From DASYAN01 sp036501345 (GTDB taxonomy: Bacteria > Chloroflexota > Ktedonobacteria > Ktedonobacterales > Ktedonobacteraceae): a stretch of DNA of 11,514 nucleotides. The position numbers and the translations under genes were made by a program. The notes below the pieces were generated by a model. The model ran no database searches and was not told where the DNA came from. It saw only the letters and a program-made list of their open reading frames with translations. Of the stretch, positions 1 to 6,408 are shown in pieces. Each line of letters opens with the position of its first letter. Positions within the stretch are counted from its first letter, which is position 1. Location of the stretch: positions 1-11,514 of the forward strand of contig DASYAN010000159.1 of the NCBI GenBank assembly GCA_036501345.1, in the 5' to 3' direction.

Positions 1-66
1 TTGGTAATCTACACACGCTTCATTCAAACAGAACGAGCCAATTGTCACTGTTTGTTGTTTTTCCAT
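1..66 (-). CDS. N-terminus of a zinc-ribbon transposase (IS1-like), runs off the left edge
   Basis: Reading leftwards from ATG at 66, 22 codons are visible before the window ends. The peptide begins MEKQQTVTIGSFCLNEACVD and carries a Cys-x4-Cys pair, the first half of a zinc ribbon. From memory, this opening resembles IS1-like transposases common in Ktedonobacteria, which start with a GSFCLNPxC-type motif. An AGGGAG ribosome site lies about ten bases upstream of the ATG. The reading frame stays open upstream to 219, where it is an IS110-type N-terminus, so the two are joined in frame, probably by chance. A GGTGGTCTCC string on the minus strand at 131-139 could be the end of this element, but no partner end is visible. 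With only 22 residues the family call is tentative. Confidence 0.45.
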   Translation of the reverse strand, partial: MEKQQTVTIGSFCLNEACVDYQ

Positions 67-156
67 GATGAGAGGTCTCCCTGATCGCACAAAAACTTTT
101 CCTTCTACTCTACCATGCACAGTCAAGGGGGAGACCACCGATGTTTGTGTCAACGA

Positions 157-219
157 ACAAACCCTCACGATTTTCTTGTGAATATCCAATCCTGCGCAGT
201 TGGTGTAGAGAATCTCCAT
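157..219 (-). pseudogene. IS110-family transposase, N-terminal remnant
   Basis: From ATG at 219 the minus strand encodes MEILYTNCAGLDIHKKIVRV and then a Cys. This matches the N-terminal signature of IS110-family DEDD transposases (M-x-V/I-L-Y-x-x-C-x-GLDVHKK), whose first catalytic aspartate sits in the GLD motif, here Asp12. An AGGAG ribosome site lies seven bases upstream of the ATG. Beyond about residue 21 the similarity stops, although the frame stays open into the zinc-ribbon transposase start at 66. The catalytic core and C-terminus are missing, so this is a dead fragment, most simply explained by another element inserting or recombining near 139-157. The family call is from motif recognition and is fairly secure; the exact breakpoint is not. 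Confidence 0.65.
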
Positions 220-224
220 CTCAA

Positions 225-470
225 TGCTCCTGTGCTCTTGCTGCTTCCTGTCAAAGGATGCCCCGGCTTGGATAGGCAGAAACAGAGAATCTCTTCTGCG
301 TGCTGCTGGAGAGAAGAAGCTTCTCTCCAGCGCAACAAGGGGTGGTTCCTACGCTTACCCGGATCAGTCTCGTGGTCTGGCTCACAGGCACAAGATGCGA
401 GCGATCTCTGTGCTGGAGCATCCACTTCTATTCTACTCTTTTTTATTGGGGGTGGTGTAGCCCTACATGA
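225..470 (-). ncRNA. IS110-type left-end leader, candidate bridge RNA region
   Basis: This stretch lies directly upstream of the IS110-type transposase start on the minus strand, where IS110 elements keep a non-coding left end that encodes the bridge RNA specifying donor and target DNA. It contains a perfect 12-bp hairpin with a 3-base loop at 305-331. A weaker hairpin at 284-294 (AGAGA-AT-CTCT) is also present. The open frames here (for example 165-497 on the minus strand) have low-complexity translations unlike any family I know, consistent with structured non-coding DNA. Assignment as a bridge RNA is an inference from position and structure; I could not define the two binding loops or the element's outer end, so the limits are approximate. 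Confidence 0.35.
305..331. repeat. Perfect 12-bp inverted repeat, 3-base loop
   Basis: GCTGGAGAGAAG at 305-316 and its exact reverse complement at 320-331 are separated by AAG. No T-run follows on either strand, so it is not a typical terminator. It sits in the leader of the IS110 remnant, where bridge RNA stem-loops are expected. Confidence 0.8.
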
Positions 471-649
471 GTGTCTCGTGGGCATTGGCAATTCCAAGAT
501 CTTTTTCTAGCTGTAATGCCCCAGCTGAGTGGGTGATATTGTCGTATTTCTGGGAAAGCCTCTTCCTCTTCACCCACTGCCTTAATAATAACCGAAAAGA
601 GGGATATTTTCTAGTGACAAAGAGTGACATTTGATGAAGAAGATGGAAT
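471..649. other. Non-coding gap before the methyltransferase-like gene
   Basis: No convincing gene or clear promoter is visible. A short minus-strand open frame (463-732) has a lysine/arginine-rich translation and overlaps the start of the gene at 650, but has no recognisable domain and no good ribosome site. The outer end of the IS110-type remnant may fall somewhere around 470-500. Confidence 0.4.
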
Positions 650-1645
650 ATGTTCAAAGCTGATCGAGATACAACGTTCATTTGTTGTATGATTAATATC
701 ATGCGTATTGATACTTTGCCCCAAAATAACATGCAGGCTCAAGGGCTTCGGAGACGTGAATGGCTCCGTCTGCATTCTTCCCAGCATCTCCTGCAGTGTA
801 CTGCACTGACAACACGGGCTTTACAACTGCGTGCCCCGGCTGCATCTCGTAGTACGCTCGTCTTAGGAGCTGGAGCCTGTACCGAGGTGCCTCTTACCGA
901 TTTGGCGCGTGTATCCGAGGAAGTGGTGCTTGCTGATCTCGATCTTGCTGCTATGCAACGCGGACGCGATGAGCTGACTTCGTCTACACTGTGCAAGCAT
1001 GTACGCTTCGTACAATGTGATATCACTGGTGGCGTCAGCAGTAATCTTGCCAGCCTTATCAAGCGGCGGGATTGGCAGAAGTTGGTATCTCAGGGATCAC
1101 AGGCTGTTTTTGATAACCTGGCTCTTTGCCTAGAACAGTGTCAGGTGCCAGATCCACCCGAGATCGATACTCTTCATCCTGGCGATTTTGGCCTTGTCGT
1201 CAGTTCTCTGGTGCTCTCACAGCTCTTTAGCTATCCTCTGCTGGATGCGCTTGACCATGTGCAAGCTGTGACCCCATCTCTGCTAGGCGAACAGGAGCGT
1301 CATCGTCGCTACCAGGAGGCGTCGCAAGCCTTCCGTATTCGTATCATCAAAGCACATCTTCACTTTCTGCGCTCACTACTGGATATGGGAGGCATCGTCG
1401 TCCTACTGAGCGATATTCGTGGGTTTGTTTTCAATGTCCATGGGACTGATCATGATGCCACGCATCGTCGTTCTCTCCCTCTGGTTCCTCGTATCTTCCC
1501 CGAACTGGTACGCGAGGCCTTTACTGTCGTTGAGGAGTTACAATGGGAGTGGCTGGCGGATCTGCCGGAGAAAGAGCGTCCTGGTCGAGGATATGAGGTT
1601 GCTGGGTATATTCTTTCGGGATTTGCTGATCGGGAAGCATCGTAA
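650..1645 (+). CDS. Putative class I SAM-dependent methyltransferase-like protein
   Basis: A 331-residue soluble protein with a Rossmann-like methyltransferase signature. The glycine-rich motif I is TLVLGAGACTEVPL at residues 69-82, an acidic post-strand-2 motif VVLADLD is at 92-98, and VRFVQCDITG at 118-127 fits the Asp-containing third motif. DFGLVVSSLVLSQLF (179-193) and a late GGIVVLLSD strand (247-255) complete the fold pattern. I do not recognise a substrate class. The ATG at 650 is chosen because a weak GGA lies upstream and it is the first in frame; ATGs at 689, 701 and 731 are alternatives, and the fold only begins near residue 30. It is followed after 159 bases by a Gly-Gly beta-grasp gene on the same strand, which may point to a shared role, but the gap is long enough for separate transcription. 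Confidence 0.65.
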   Translation: MFKADRDTTFICCMINIMRIDTLPQNNMQAQGLRRREWLRLHSSQHLLQCTALTTRALQLRAPAASRSTLVLGAGACTEVPLTDLARVSEEVVLADLDLAAMQRGRDELTSSTLCKHVRFVQCDITGGVSSNLASLIKRRDWQKLVSQGSQAVFDNLALCLEQCQVPDPPEIDTLHPGDFGLVVSSLVLSQLFSYPLLDALDHVQAVTPSLLGEQERHRRYQEASQAFRIRIIKAHLHFLRSLLDMGGIVVLLSDIRGFVFNVHGTDHDATHRRSLPLVPRIFPELVREAFTVVEELQWEWLADLPEKERPGRGYEVAGYILSGFADREAS

Positions 1646-1804
1646 TCTGAGCCTATTAGCTGCATAAAGTATAGCACCTCTATTCTTAAGCTGATATCTT
1701 GTCATTTGGAGGGTAGTAAGAGAAAAATAACAGATGGGTATGTATCTTTTTCCATCTTTATCAGCCCGTAAAAGAATGGTAGAGCAAAGGAAAGGAGATA
1801 TTCC

Positions 1805-2194
1805 ATGACAACCATCACTATTATCGACGAGTCCACTCTGGGTGAGAATCGTGCTTGGAGCCTTGATCTTCTGGATAAGACGGTCAGCCTTCGTGAACTC
1901 ATCCGGCGGCGTATCTACCAGGAAGTGGCCAAGTACAATGCAAGACAGTCAGTGTACTTCCATGGGCTCGTGCAGCCTACTGGTGCCGAACGCACACTTA
2001 ACGGCTATCGTCTCAAAACCGCGCACCAACTGGATTGGAAAGCTCAGTACGAAAAAGCCCTTGAAGCCTTCACGTACCGTGGCTACATTCTACTGGTAGA
2101 TGACAAGCAGGTCGCTGACCTCGACACTTCAATTGAGCTGCATGCTGGGACAGAGGTAACCTTTCTCAAGCTAATACCCCTGGTGGGAGGATGA
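1805..2194 (+). CDS. Beta-grasp (ubiquitin-/ThiS-/MoaD-like) protein ending in Gly-Gly
   Basis: A 129-residue protein whose C-terminal third reads like ThiS/MoaD: a short strand ILLVDD (95-100), an acidic turn, ELHAGTEVTFLKLIPLVGG (111-129), ending exactly in Gly-Gly. In ThiS and MoaD the same pattern (GDEV...PPVAGG) forms the last beta strands and an exposed tail that an E1-like enzyme adenylates. The N-terminus (TITIIDEST, then a helix around TVSLRELIRRRIYQEVAKYN, 26-45) fits strand-helix order of a beta-grasp, with an extra middle segment (46-90) that makes it longer than typical 65-90 residue carriers. A clear GGAGAT ribosome site precedes ATG 1805. Its stop overlaps the region where the next gene starts, so the two are translationally coupled. 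The fold is an inference; no E1, JAB protease or E2-like gene is in the window, so conjugation, sulfur transfer or neither remain possible. Confidence 0.6.
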   Translation: MTTITIIDESTLGENRAWSLDLLDKTVSLRELIRRRIYQEVAKYNARQSVYFHGLVQPTGAERTLNGYRLKTAHQLDWKAQYEKALEAFTYRGYILLVDDKQVADLDTSIELHAGTEVTFLKLIPLVGG

Positions 2195-2196
2195 TT

Positions 2197-2745
2197 ATGA
2201 CACCTGAACTCCAAGCTCTAGGATTGCTCACGTCCTACTGCACCAAATTTTTGGAAGAAGAGTGGAAATCGAGGCCATCAGAGTATGCCACTGGTCATGC
2301 CATTCTCCAAGCAGATCCCCAGGTACAAATTGCTGTCATTCGTGCTGCTCTGCGCCATATTGCTCGGTACAATGGATTCGACCTTTTGGTGGACGAGTCC
2401 ACTGACCAGGCTATTCTTCAGGCTGATACTCAGTTCCGAGACGTGCTAAATCGTGCTATGCATAGCTATAAGCGTGATAAATTTGATGATATATTAATTC
2501 AGCTTTATAAGCGTAAACTGTCTTACACTCTTGAAGATATACACGCAATGTTGCAGGCCTTAAACAATGGGTTTAGTCACCTTCCTGCTCAGGCTCTGCT
2601 GCGTGCCCTCGCAAGTCCACTTGCTAATGCTGAGATCCTTGCGGCTTGCCGCTCAGAACTCGAACCACTCCGAGCAACTGCGAACTGGTGGTTGCAGTAT
2701 CGCACTGCCGAGCGGAGGAAATTCCTCAACCTACCCTCAGATTGA
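2197..2745 (+). CDS. DUF4132-type protein, N-terminal fragment
   Basis: I place the start at ATG 2197 because the ribosome site GGGAGG (2185-2190) is six bases upstream; ATG 2191 would abut it. The ribosome site lies inside the last codons of the Gly-Gly protein, so expression is coupled to it. The 182-residue product is mostly alpha-helical, and its second half (YKRKLSYTLEDIHAMLQAL, then a run ending ERRKFLNLPSD) resembles the N-terminal region of long DUF4132 proteins as I remember them. The TGA at 2743 is followed in the same frame by TAA at 2755 and then by an open frame continuing the same family, so this is the front part of a gene split by two nonsense codons. It could still be translated as a short protein. 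Confidence 0.55.
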   Translation: MTPELQALGLLTSYCTKFLEEEWKSRPSEYATGHAILQADPQVQIAVIRAALRHIARYNGFDLLVDESTDQAILQADTQFRDVLNRAMHSYKRDKFDDILIQLYKRKLSYTLEDIHAMLQALNNGFSHLPAQALLRALASPLANAEILAACRSELEPLRATANWWLQYRTAERRKFLNLPSD

Positions 2746-2757
2746 CGCTTGCCTTAA

Positions 2758-3342
2758 GTAGTCAAACAAGAACGTCCTTTTATCATTCACTCTGATGACT
2801 GGGGTGCTCATGCTCTTGTCTTGCTTGAAGAGATGGAGCCTTGTCTTCGTGAACGCTGGCTTGCTCTATTGCATCACTGTTCCATCGCTAATGGCAATAG
2901 CCCTGTTAGCTCATGGCTTATCCAGATGCAGTGGCTGGTCGAGCAATTGGATAGGGAGACCTTCTGCCGTCTGGCAACTGAATGGATAGGGGCATTTGGC
3001 AGCAAACAGGCTTCTCGGTTGAATGAAGAGAACGCTGATCTGCTCAAGTCTTTAGCTTGGTGTTGTGCTGATATTGAAGATGCAGTATTAGCCTCTACTC
3101 TAGCCGATGCAGCCATTGAGGGCTATCGCAAGATTGCTGGAGTTGGTCCCCGCTCTGCCAAGATTGCTGGTGCCTGTGTATATGCGCTCAAGAGCATGCC
3201 AGGCTTGCATGGTGTAACCCAGCTTGAGCGGGTCCTCCTGAATGTAAAACAGCCTGCCTACCGTGAGAGCCTTAGGAAAGCCCTCAATGAGGCTACTCAT
3301 GGCGCAGGCGTGTTAGAACTGAAGCAACGTTTCTTATGCTGA
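2758..3342 (+). pseudogene. DUF4132-type protein, second fragment, truncated
   Basis: This continues the frame of the preceding fragment after the in-frame TAA at 2755. It reads VVKQERPFIIHSDDWGAHAL from just past the stop, so homology-like sequence starts before the first ATG (2821), which has no useful ribosome-site spacing. The segment GYRKIAGVGPRSAKIAGACV (beginning near 3121) and the following QLERVL...LRKALNEATHGAG are characteristic of DUF4132 proteins (from memory), where a conserved GVGPRSxKxGN-like stretch precedes a helical repeat. Full-length family members are several hundred residues longer; here the frame ends at 3342 after LELKQRFLC, 28 bases before the convergent purH-like gene. 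The C-terminal DUF4132 core is therefore lost. Broken at both ends, it is unlikely to be functional. Confidence 0.6.
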
Positions 3343-3370
3343 AACCTTTAAGTGGGAGGATATCCAGATT

Positions 3371-4546
3371 TTAATGGTGGAACAATCGCACACCTGTAAA
3401 CGCCATCACTATCCCATAACTATTACAAGCCTCGATAACATCCTCGTCGCGTAGAGATCCGCCCGGTTGAGCAACATACGAGACCCCATATTGTGCGCCG
3501 CAATCAATTGTATCCCGGAAGGGAATGAAGGCATCTGAGCCGAGTGCAACACCTTGCAAGCCTTTCAGCCATTCTTGTTTTTCTTCAGTTGTTAAGTGCT
3601 GAGGAACTTGTTCAAACAGCTCTTCCCATTGTTGGATCTCGATGGGCGCTGCATCGTCTCGTAGGTAGAGATCGATGGCATTGACCTGATCTTGCCGTTT
3701 GACGCCCGGCTTCCAGGGCAACTCAAATATCCTGGGATGTTGGCGCAGATACCATATTGCTGCTTTCGAAGCGGCTAGCCGTGTACACTGGATGCGTGAC
3801 TGTTGTCCCGCACCAATCCCAATGCACTGTCCATCGACGGCAAAACAGATTGAGTTGGACTGAGTGTATTTGAGAGCTACAAGTGAGAGAAGCAAATCCC
3901 TCTGTGCTGTCTCCGGCAAGTCTTTTTTTGCGGTTGGAATGTTCTGTAGCCACTCAACATTAGCTAATGCAGTATTATGTTTCTGCTCGAAGGTAATGCC
4001 GAATACCTCGCGTCTCTCGATCTCTTCTGGTTCATAATGTGCATCCATCTCCAGGATGATATAGCGCCCCTTTTGTTTTTTACGCAAGATCTCCAGAGCT
4101 TCTGGCTCGTATCCAGGAGCGATAACGCCGTCTGAAACCTCGCGATTGAGCAGGCGGGCCGTTGGCACATCCACAATGTCGCTTAGTGCTACCCAGTCTC
4201 CAAAGGATGAGAGTCGATCAGCTCCTCTGGCTCTGGCATAGGCACATGCTAGTGGGGATAGCTCGAGATCTTCAACGCCGTATGATTTTTTGAGTATGTC
4301 GCTTAATGGTAGGCCGATGGCTGCACCAGCTGGGCTGACGTGTTTGAAGGAGGCCGCTGCTGGCTGCTTGAGTATCTGCTTGAGTTCTTTTACGAGCTGC
4401 CAGGAATTGAGGGCATCGAGCAGGTTAATATATCCTGGTGCTCCGTTGAGGACTTTGAAAGGCAATGATCCGTTCTTTGTGTATACTTTTGCGGGTACTT
4501 GATGTGGATTGCAGCCATAGCGCAGAGTAAGCTCGTTGTTTGTCAT
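3371..4546 (-). CDS. purH: Stand-alone AICAR transformylase (phosphoribosylaminoimidazolecarboxamide formyltransferase), eukaryotic-ATIC-like
   Basis: Catalyses transfer of the formyl group of 10-formyl-tetrahydrofolate to AICAR (ZMP), the ninth step of purine synthesis, in the cytoplasm. The 391-residue protein has only the transformylase domain: there is no N-terminal MGS-like IMP cyclohydrolase domain as in ordinary bifunctional PurH (about 520 residues). Motifs are LRYGCNPHQ (8-16), VLNGAPGYINLLDALNSWQL (32-51), FKHVSPAGAAIG with the catalytic Lys68-His69 pair, a QSNSICFAVDGQCIGIGAGQ stretch, and a C-terminal RLFHH. These read much closer to the human ATIC transformylase domain (which has FKHVSPAGAAVG and ends RLFHH) than to E. 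coli PurH, matching a known bacterial single-domain subfamily. ATG 4546 is chosen for its AGAGGA ribosome site; an upstream in-frame ATG at 4600 lacks one. It follows glyA by 79 bases on the same strand, so the two are probably co-transcribed. Confidence 0.92.
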   Translation of the reverse strand: MTNNELTLRYGCNPHQVPAKVYTKNGSLPFKVLNGAPGYINLLDALNSWQLVKELKQILKQPAAASFKHVSPAGAAIGLPLSDILKKSYGVEDLELSPLACAYARARGADRLSSFGDWVALSDIVDVPTARLLNREVSDGVIAPGYEPEALEILRKKQKGRYIILEMDAHYEPEEIERREVFGITFEQKHNTALANVEWLQNIPTAKKDLPETAQRDLLLSLVALKYTQSNSICFAVDGQCIGIGAGQQSRIQCTRLAASKAAIWYLRQHPRIFELPWKPGVKRQDQVNAIDLYLRDDAAPIEIQQWEELFEQVPQHLTTEEKQEWLKGLQGVALGSDAFIPFRDTIDCGAQYGVSYVAQPGGSLRDEDVIEACNSYGIVMAFTGVRLFHH

Positions 4547-4586
4547 GTCTAGGTATCCTCTCTTAATACATATCAATGGGGCTATG

Positions 4587-4613
4587 GACGCGATACCCAA
4601 AGAGTATCACGTC
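4587..4613 (-). other. Intercistronic hairpin between glyA and purH
   Basis: On the minus-strand transcript a 10-bp stem (one G-U pair, GACGUGAUAC with GUAUCGCGUC) encloses a 7-base loop in the 79-base gap between the two genes. No U-run follows, so it is not an obvious terminator; an mRNA-stability or processing element is possible. Confidence 0.4.
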
Positions 4614-4625
4614 CTCTGCAATTTA

Positions 4626-6149
4626 TTATCTAGTAACAGGCGTTTGCAGCAGCTCGAGATCTAGTTCTGGGTAGAGAGGATGTCGATCAAGCAGTGCGCT
4701 GATGCGCTGCTGGGCTTCCTGGCTTACTTTTGCATCCAGGGTATATTTTGTAAGGCTCTTCTTTCCACTGGCTGTCGTTGTTGAAGTAACGTGTGAGAGG
4801 ACAAGCTTGATAATACTGGCAATCTCTTTCATCTCGGTGGGTCCCATGCCCAACGTGGTTGATGCTGGAGTGCCGAGGCGTAGTCCACTAGTATACCAAG
4901 GTCCATTAGCATCAAATGGCAGCGAGTTGCGGTTGAGCGTGATCTTGCATTCGCGCAGTGCTGACTCGGCCTGCCGTCCTGTCAGTCCAAAGGTTTTGGC
5001 GACATCGATTAGCAGCAAGTGATTATCTGTGCCTCCAGTCAAAACGTTGAGGGATTCTGCTACACAGGCAGTAGCTAGAGCTTGAGAGTTTTCTACAATT
5101 TTATGTGCATATGTCTGAAATTCAGGTGCTAATGCCTCGCGGAAAGCGATTGCTTTAGCAGCCATGACATGTGGCAGTGGGCCGCCAAGCATGGATGGGC
5201 AACCTTTATCAACCCATTCCGCTAGCTCTTGCTTGCACAGGACAATTCCACCACGTGGTCCACGTAGTGTCTTATGGGTTGTTGAGGTTACAATATGTGC
5301 GTGGGGAACGGGATCATAGTCGCCTGTGAATACTTTGCCTGCGACCAGCCCGGCAAAATGAGCCATATCAACCATCAAGACTGCTCCGACTTCGTCGGCT
5401 AGTTCACGCATTTTGGCGAAGTTGAGTTTACGTGGGTAGGCGCTGTAGCCAGCTAGCAGGATTAAGGGGCGAACCTCGTGTAGTTGAGTGCGGAGTTGAT
5501 CTAAGTCGATCAGGTTGGTTTTGGGGTTGACGGTATATGTATACACATCGAACAACTGACTAGAGATGTTGTGACGATAGCCATGGGTGAGGTGTCCACC
5601 AGAATAATAGTCTAGTGAAAGTAAGCGTTGATTGTGTACGGCTTGGCGTACTTTTTCCCAGTCTTGGCGCGAAAGCTTCGCCGGATCTTCCTGTCCTAGC
5701 TCTATCAACTGGGGTTTCTCTACTTTTGCCAATAGAATTGACAGGAAAGCTACTAGGTTGGCGTCGGCTCCGGAGTGTGGCTGGACGTAAGCATGCTCGG
5801 CTCCGAAGAGTTCACAAGCAAGTTGGGCAGCCTCGGCTTCAATGGCATCGACGTTATCACAACCTGCGTAGAAACGGTGGTGTGGGTACCCTTCGGCGTA
5901 TTTATCCGTCAGGAGGTTTCCTGTAGCTAGTTGTGTAGCCAGAGAACTGTAGTTCTCACTGGCGATCAACTTCAAGTTGCTACGCTGGTCACGTAGTTCT
6001 TGGATGATAGAGCCAGCGACCGTTGGGGAAACTGCGCTGACTTGATCTAGCGAAGCATAGAATGCGGCAGCTGCGGAATTGGGTGTTGATCCATCGAGAC
6101 TACTCAGGTAACGCATTAAAAAGGTTTGAGGCGTGGTTGTTGTGTTCAT
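4626..6149 (-). CDS. glyA: Serine hydroxymethyltransferase, long form
   Basis: A PLP-dependent cytosolic enzyme interconverting serine plus tetrahydrofolate with glycine plus 5,10-methylene-tetrahydrofolate. Diagnostic motifs: LIASENY (61-67), EGYPHHRFYAG (86-96), YVQPHSGADAN (121-131), a DMAHFAGLVAG stretch (261-271) with the Asp and His that contact PLP, and TSTTHKTLRGPRGG (288-301), where Lys293 forms the Schiff base. At 507 residues it is far longer than the usual 415-430: there is a ~50-residue N-terminal extension and an insertion around 143-205 between the HSGADAN and DMAHF motifs. This matches a known long SHMT subfamily found, for example, in Chlamydia. ATG 6149 has an AAAGGAACG ribosome site. 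It is the first gene of an operon with purH, behind a ZTP riboswitch and a strong promoter, which links one-carbon supply to its purine consumer. Confidence 0.95.
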   Translation of the reverse strand: MNTTTTPQTFLMRYLSSLDGSTPNSAAAAFYASLDQVSAVSPTVAGSIIQELRDQRSNLKLIASENYSSLATQLATGNLLTDKYAEGYPHHRFYAGCDNVDAIEAEAAQLACELFGAEHAYVQPHSGADANLVAFLSILLAKVEKPQLIELGQEDPAKLSRQDWEKVRQAVHNQRLLSLDYYSGGHLTHGYRHNISSQLFDVYTYTVNPKTNLIDLDQLRTQLHEVRPLILLAGYSAYPRKLNFAKMRELADEVGAVLMVDMAHFAGLVAGKVFTGDYDPVPHAHIVTSTTHKTLRGPRGGIVLCKQELAEWVDKGCPSMLGGPLPHVMAAKAIAFREALAPEFQTYAHKIVENSQALATACVAESLNVLTGGTDNHLLLIDVAKTFGLTGRQAESALRECKITLNRNSLPFDANGPWYTSGLRLGTPASTTLGMGPTEMKEIASIIKLVLSHVTSTTTASGKKSLTKYTLDAKVSQEAQQRISALLDRHPLYPELDLELLQTPVTR

Positions 6150-6220
6150 TACGTTCGTTCCTTTGCTGTGAAATGCGCTTTAAAAAAGCAAAATGTTCTG
6201 GTCTCTTTGATTGATTCTCC

Positions 6221-6296
6221 AGCCCAGGCGAACGACTGCTTTCGCGTAGTTCTCCAGACTTCCCTGTGGTTGTTCCACTATTCGCCAGTTGTCTGT
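6221..6296 (-). promoter_or_regulatory. ZTP (pfl) riboswitch in the glyA leader
   Basis: Minus-strand RNA shows the ZTP aptamer layout. P1 is CAGAC (6295-6291) with GUCUG (6259-6255). Inside it lie the conserved ACUGGCGAA and a P2 GUGG (6278-6275) with CCAC (6269-6266), followed by AGGGAA. After P1 comes a GAAA-capped stem and then the conserved 3' strand CGCCUGGGC. GGCGAA (6286-6281) pairs with UUCGCC (6232-6227) as the diagnostic pseudoknot. ZTP riboswitches sense ZMP/ZTP, which rise when 10-formyl-folate is short, and usually turn on folate and purine genes. Here the two genes downstream are glyA and the ZMP-consuming transformylase, an ideal context. The leader continues to the glyA ribosome site with no strong terminator, so translational control looks more likely. 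Confidence 0.9.
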
Positions 6297-6357
6297 AAAA
6301 CATATTCGGTTAGATTGTATGGGTATGAATGGTGGGGTATTTCAACCTTCTATTTGT

Positions 6358-6385
6358 AGTATAGCAGGCCTGCAGGAAGAGTCAA
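6358..6385 (-). promoter_or_regulatory. Promoter of the glyA-purH operon
   Basis: Minus strand TTGACT (6385-6380), a 16-base spacer and TATACT (6363-6358) form a near-consensus sigma-70-type promoter. The predicted start near 6351 leaves about 55 bases before the riboswitch. It survives only ~24 bases from the end of the neighbouring TnpB element. Confidence 0.75.
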
Positions 6386-6408
6386 GAGGATATGATTGTG
6401 ACACTCCG

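Noticed and set aside
165..497. Minus-strand open frame of 110 codons
   Set aside because: It overlaps the IS110-type transposase start in another frame, includes the 12-bp hairpin, and its translation resembles no protein family.
463..732. Minus-strand open frame of 89 codons
   Set aside because: No ribosome site or recognisable domain, and it overlaps the start of the methyltransferase-like gene; kept only as a remark on the gap.
6181..6200. Possible terminator in the glyA leader (GCTTTTTTAAAGC on the minus strand)
   Set aside because: The T-run has no strong GC-rich stem in front; the hairpin itself is only five weak pairs.
6100..6303. Minus-strand open frame of 67 codons in the glyA leader
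   Set aside because: It coincides with the ZTP aptamer and the glyA start in another frame; its translation has no features.
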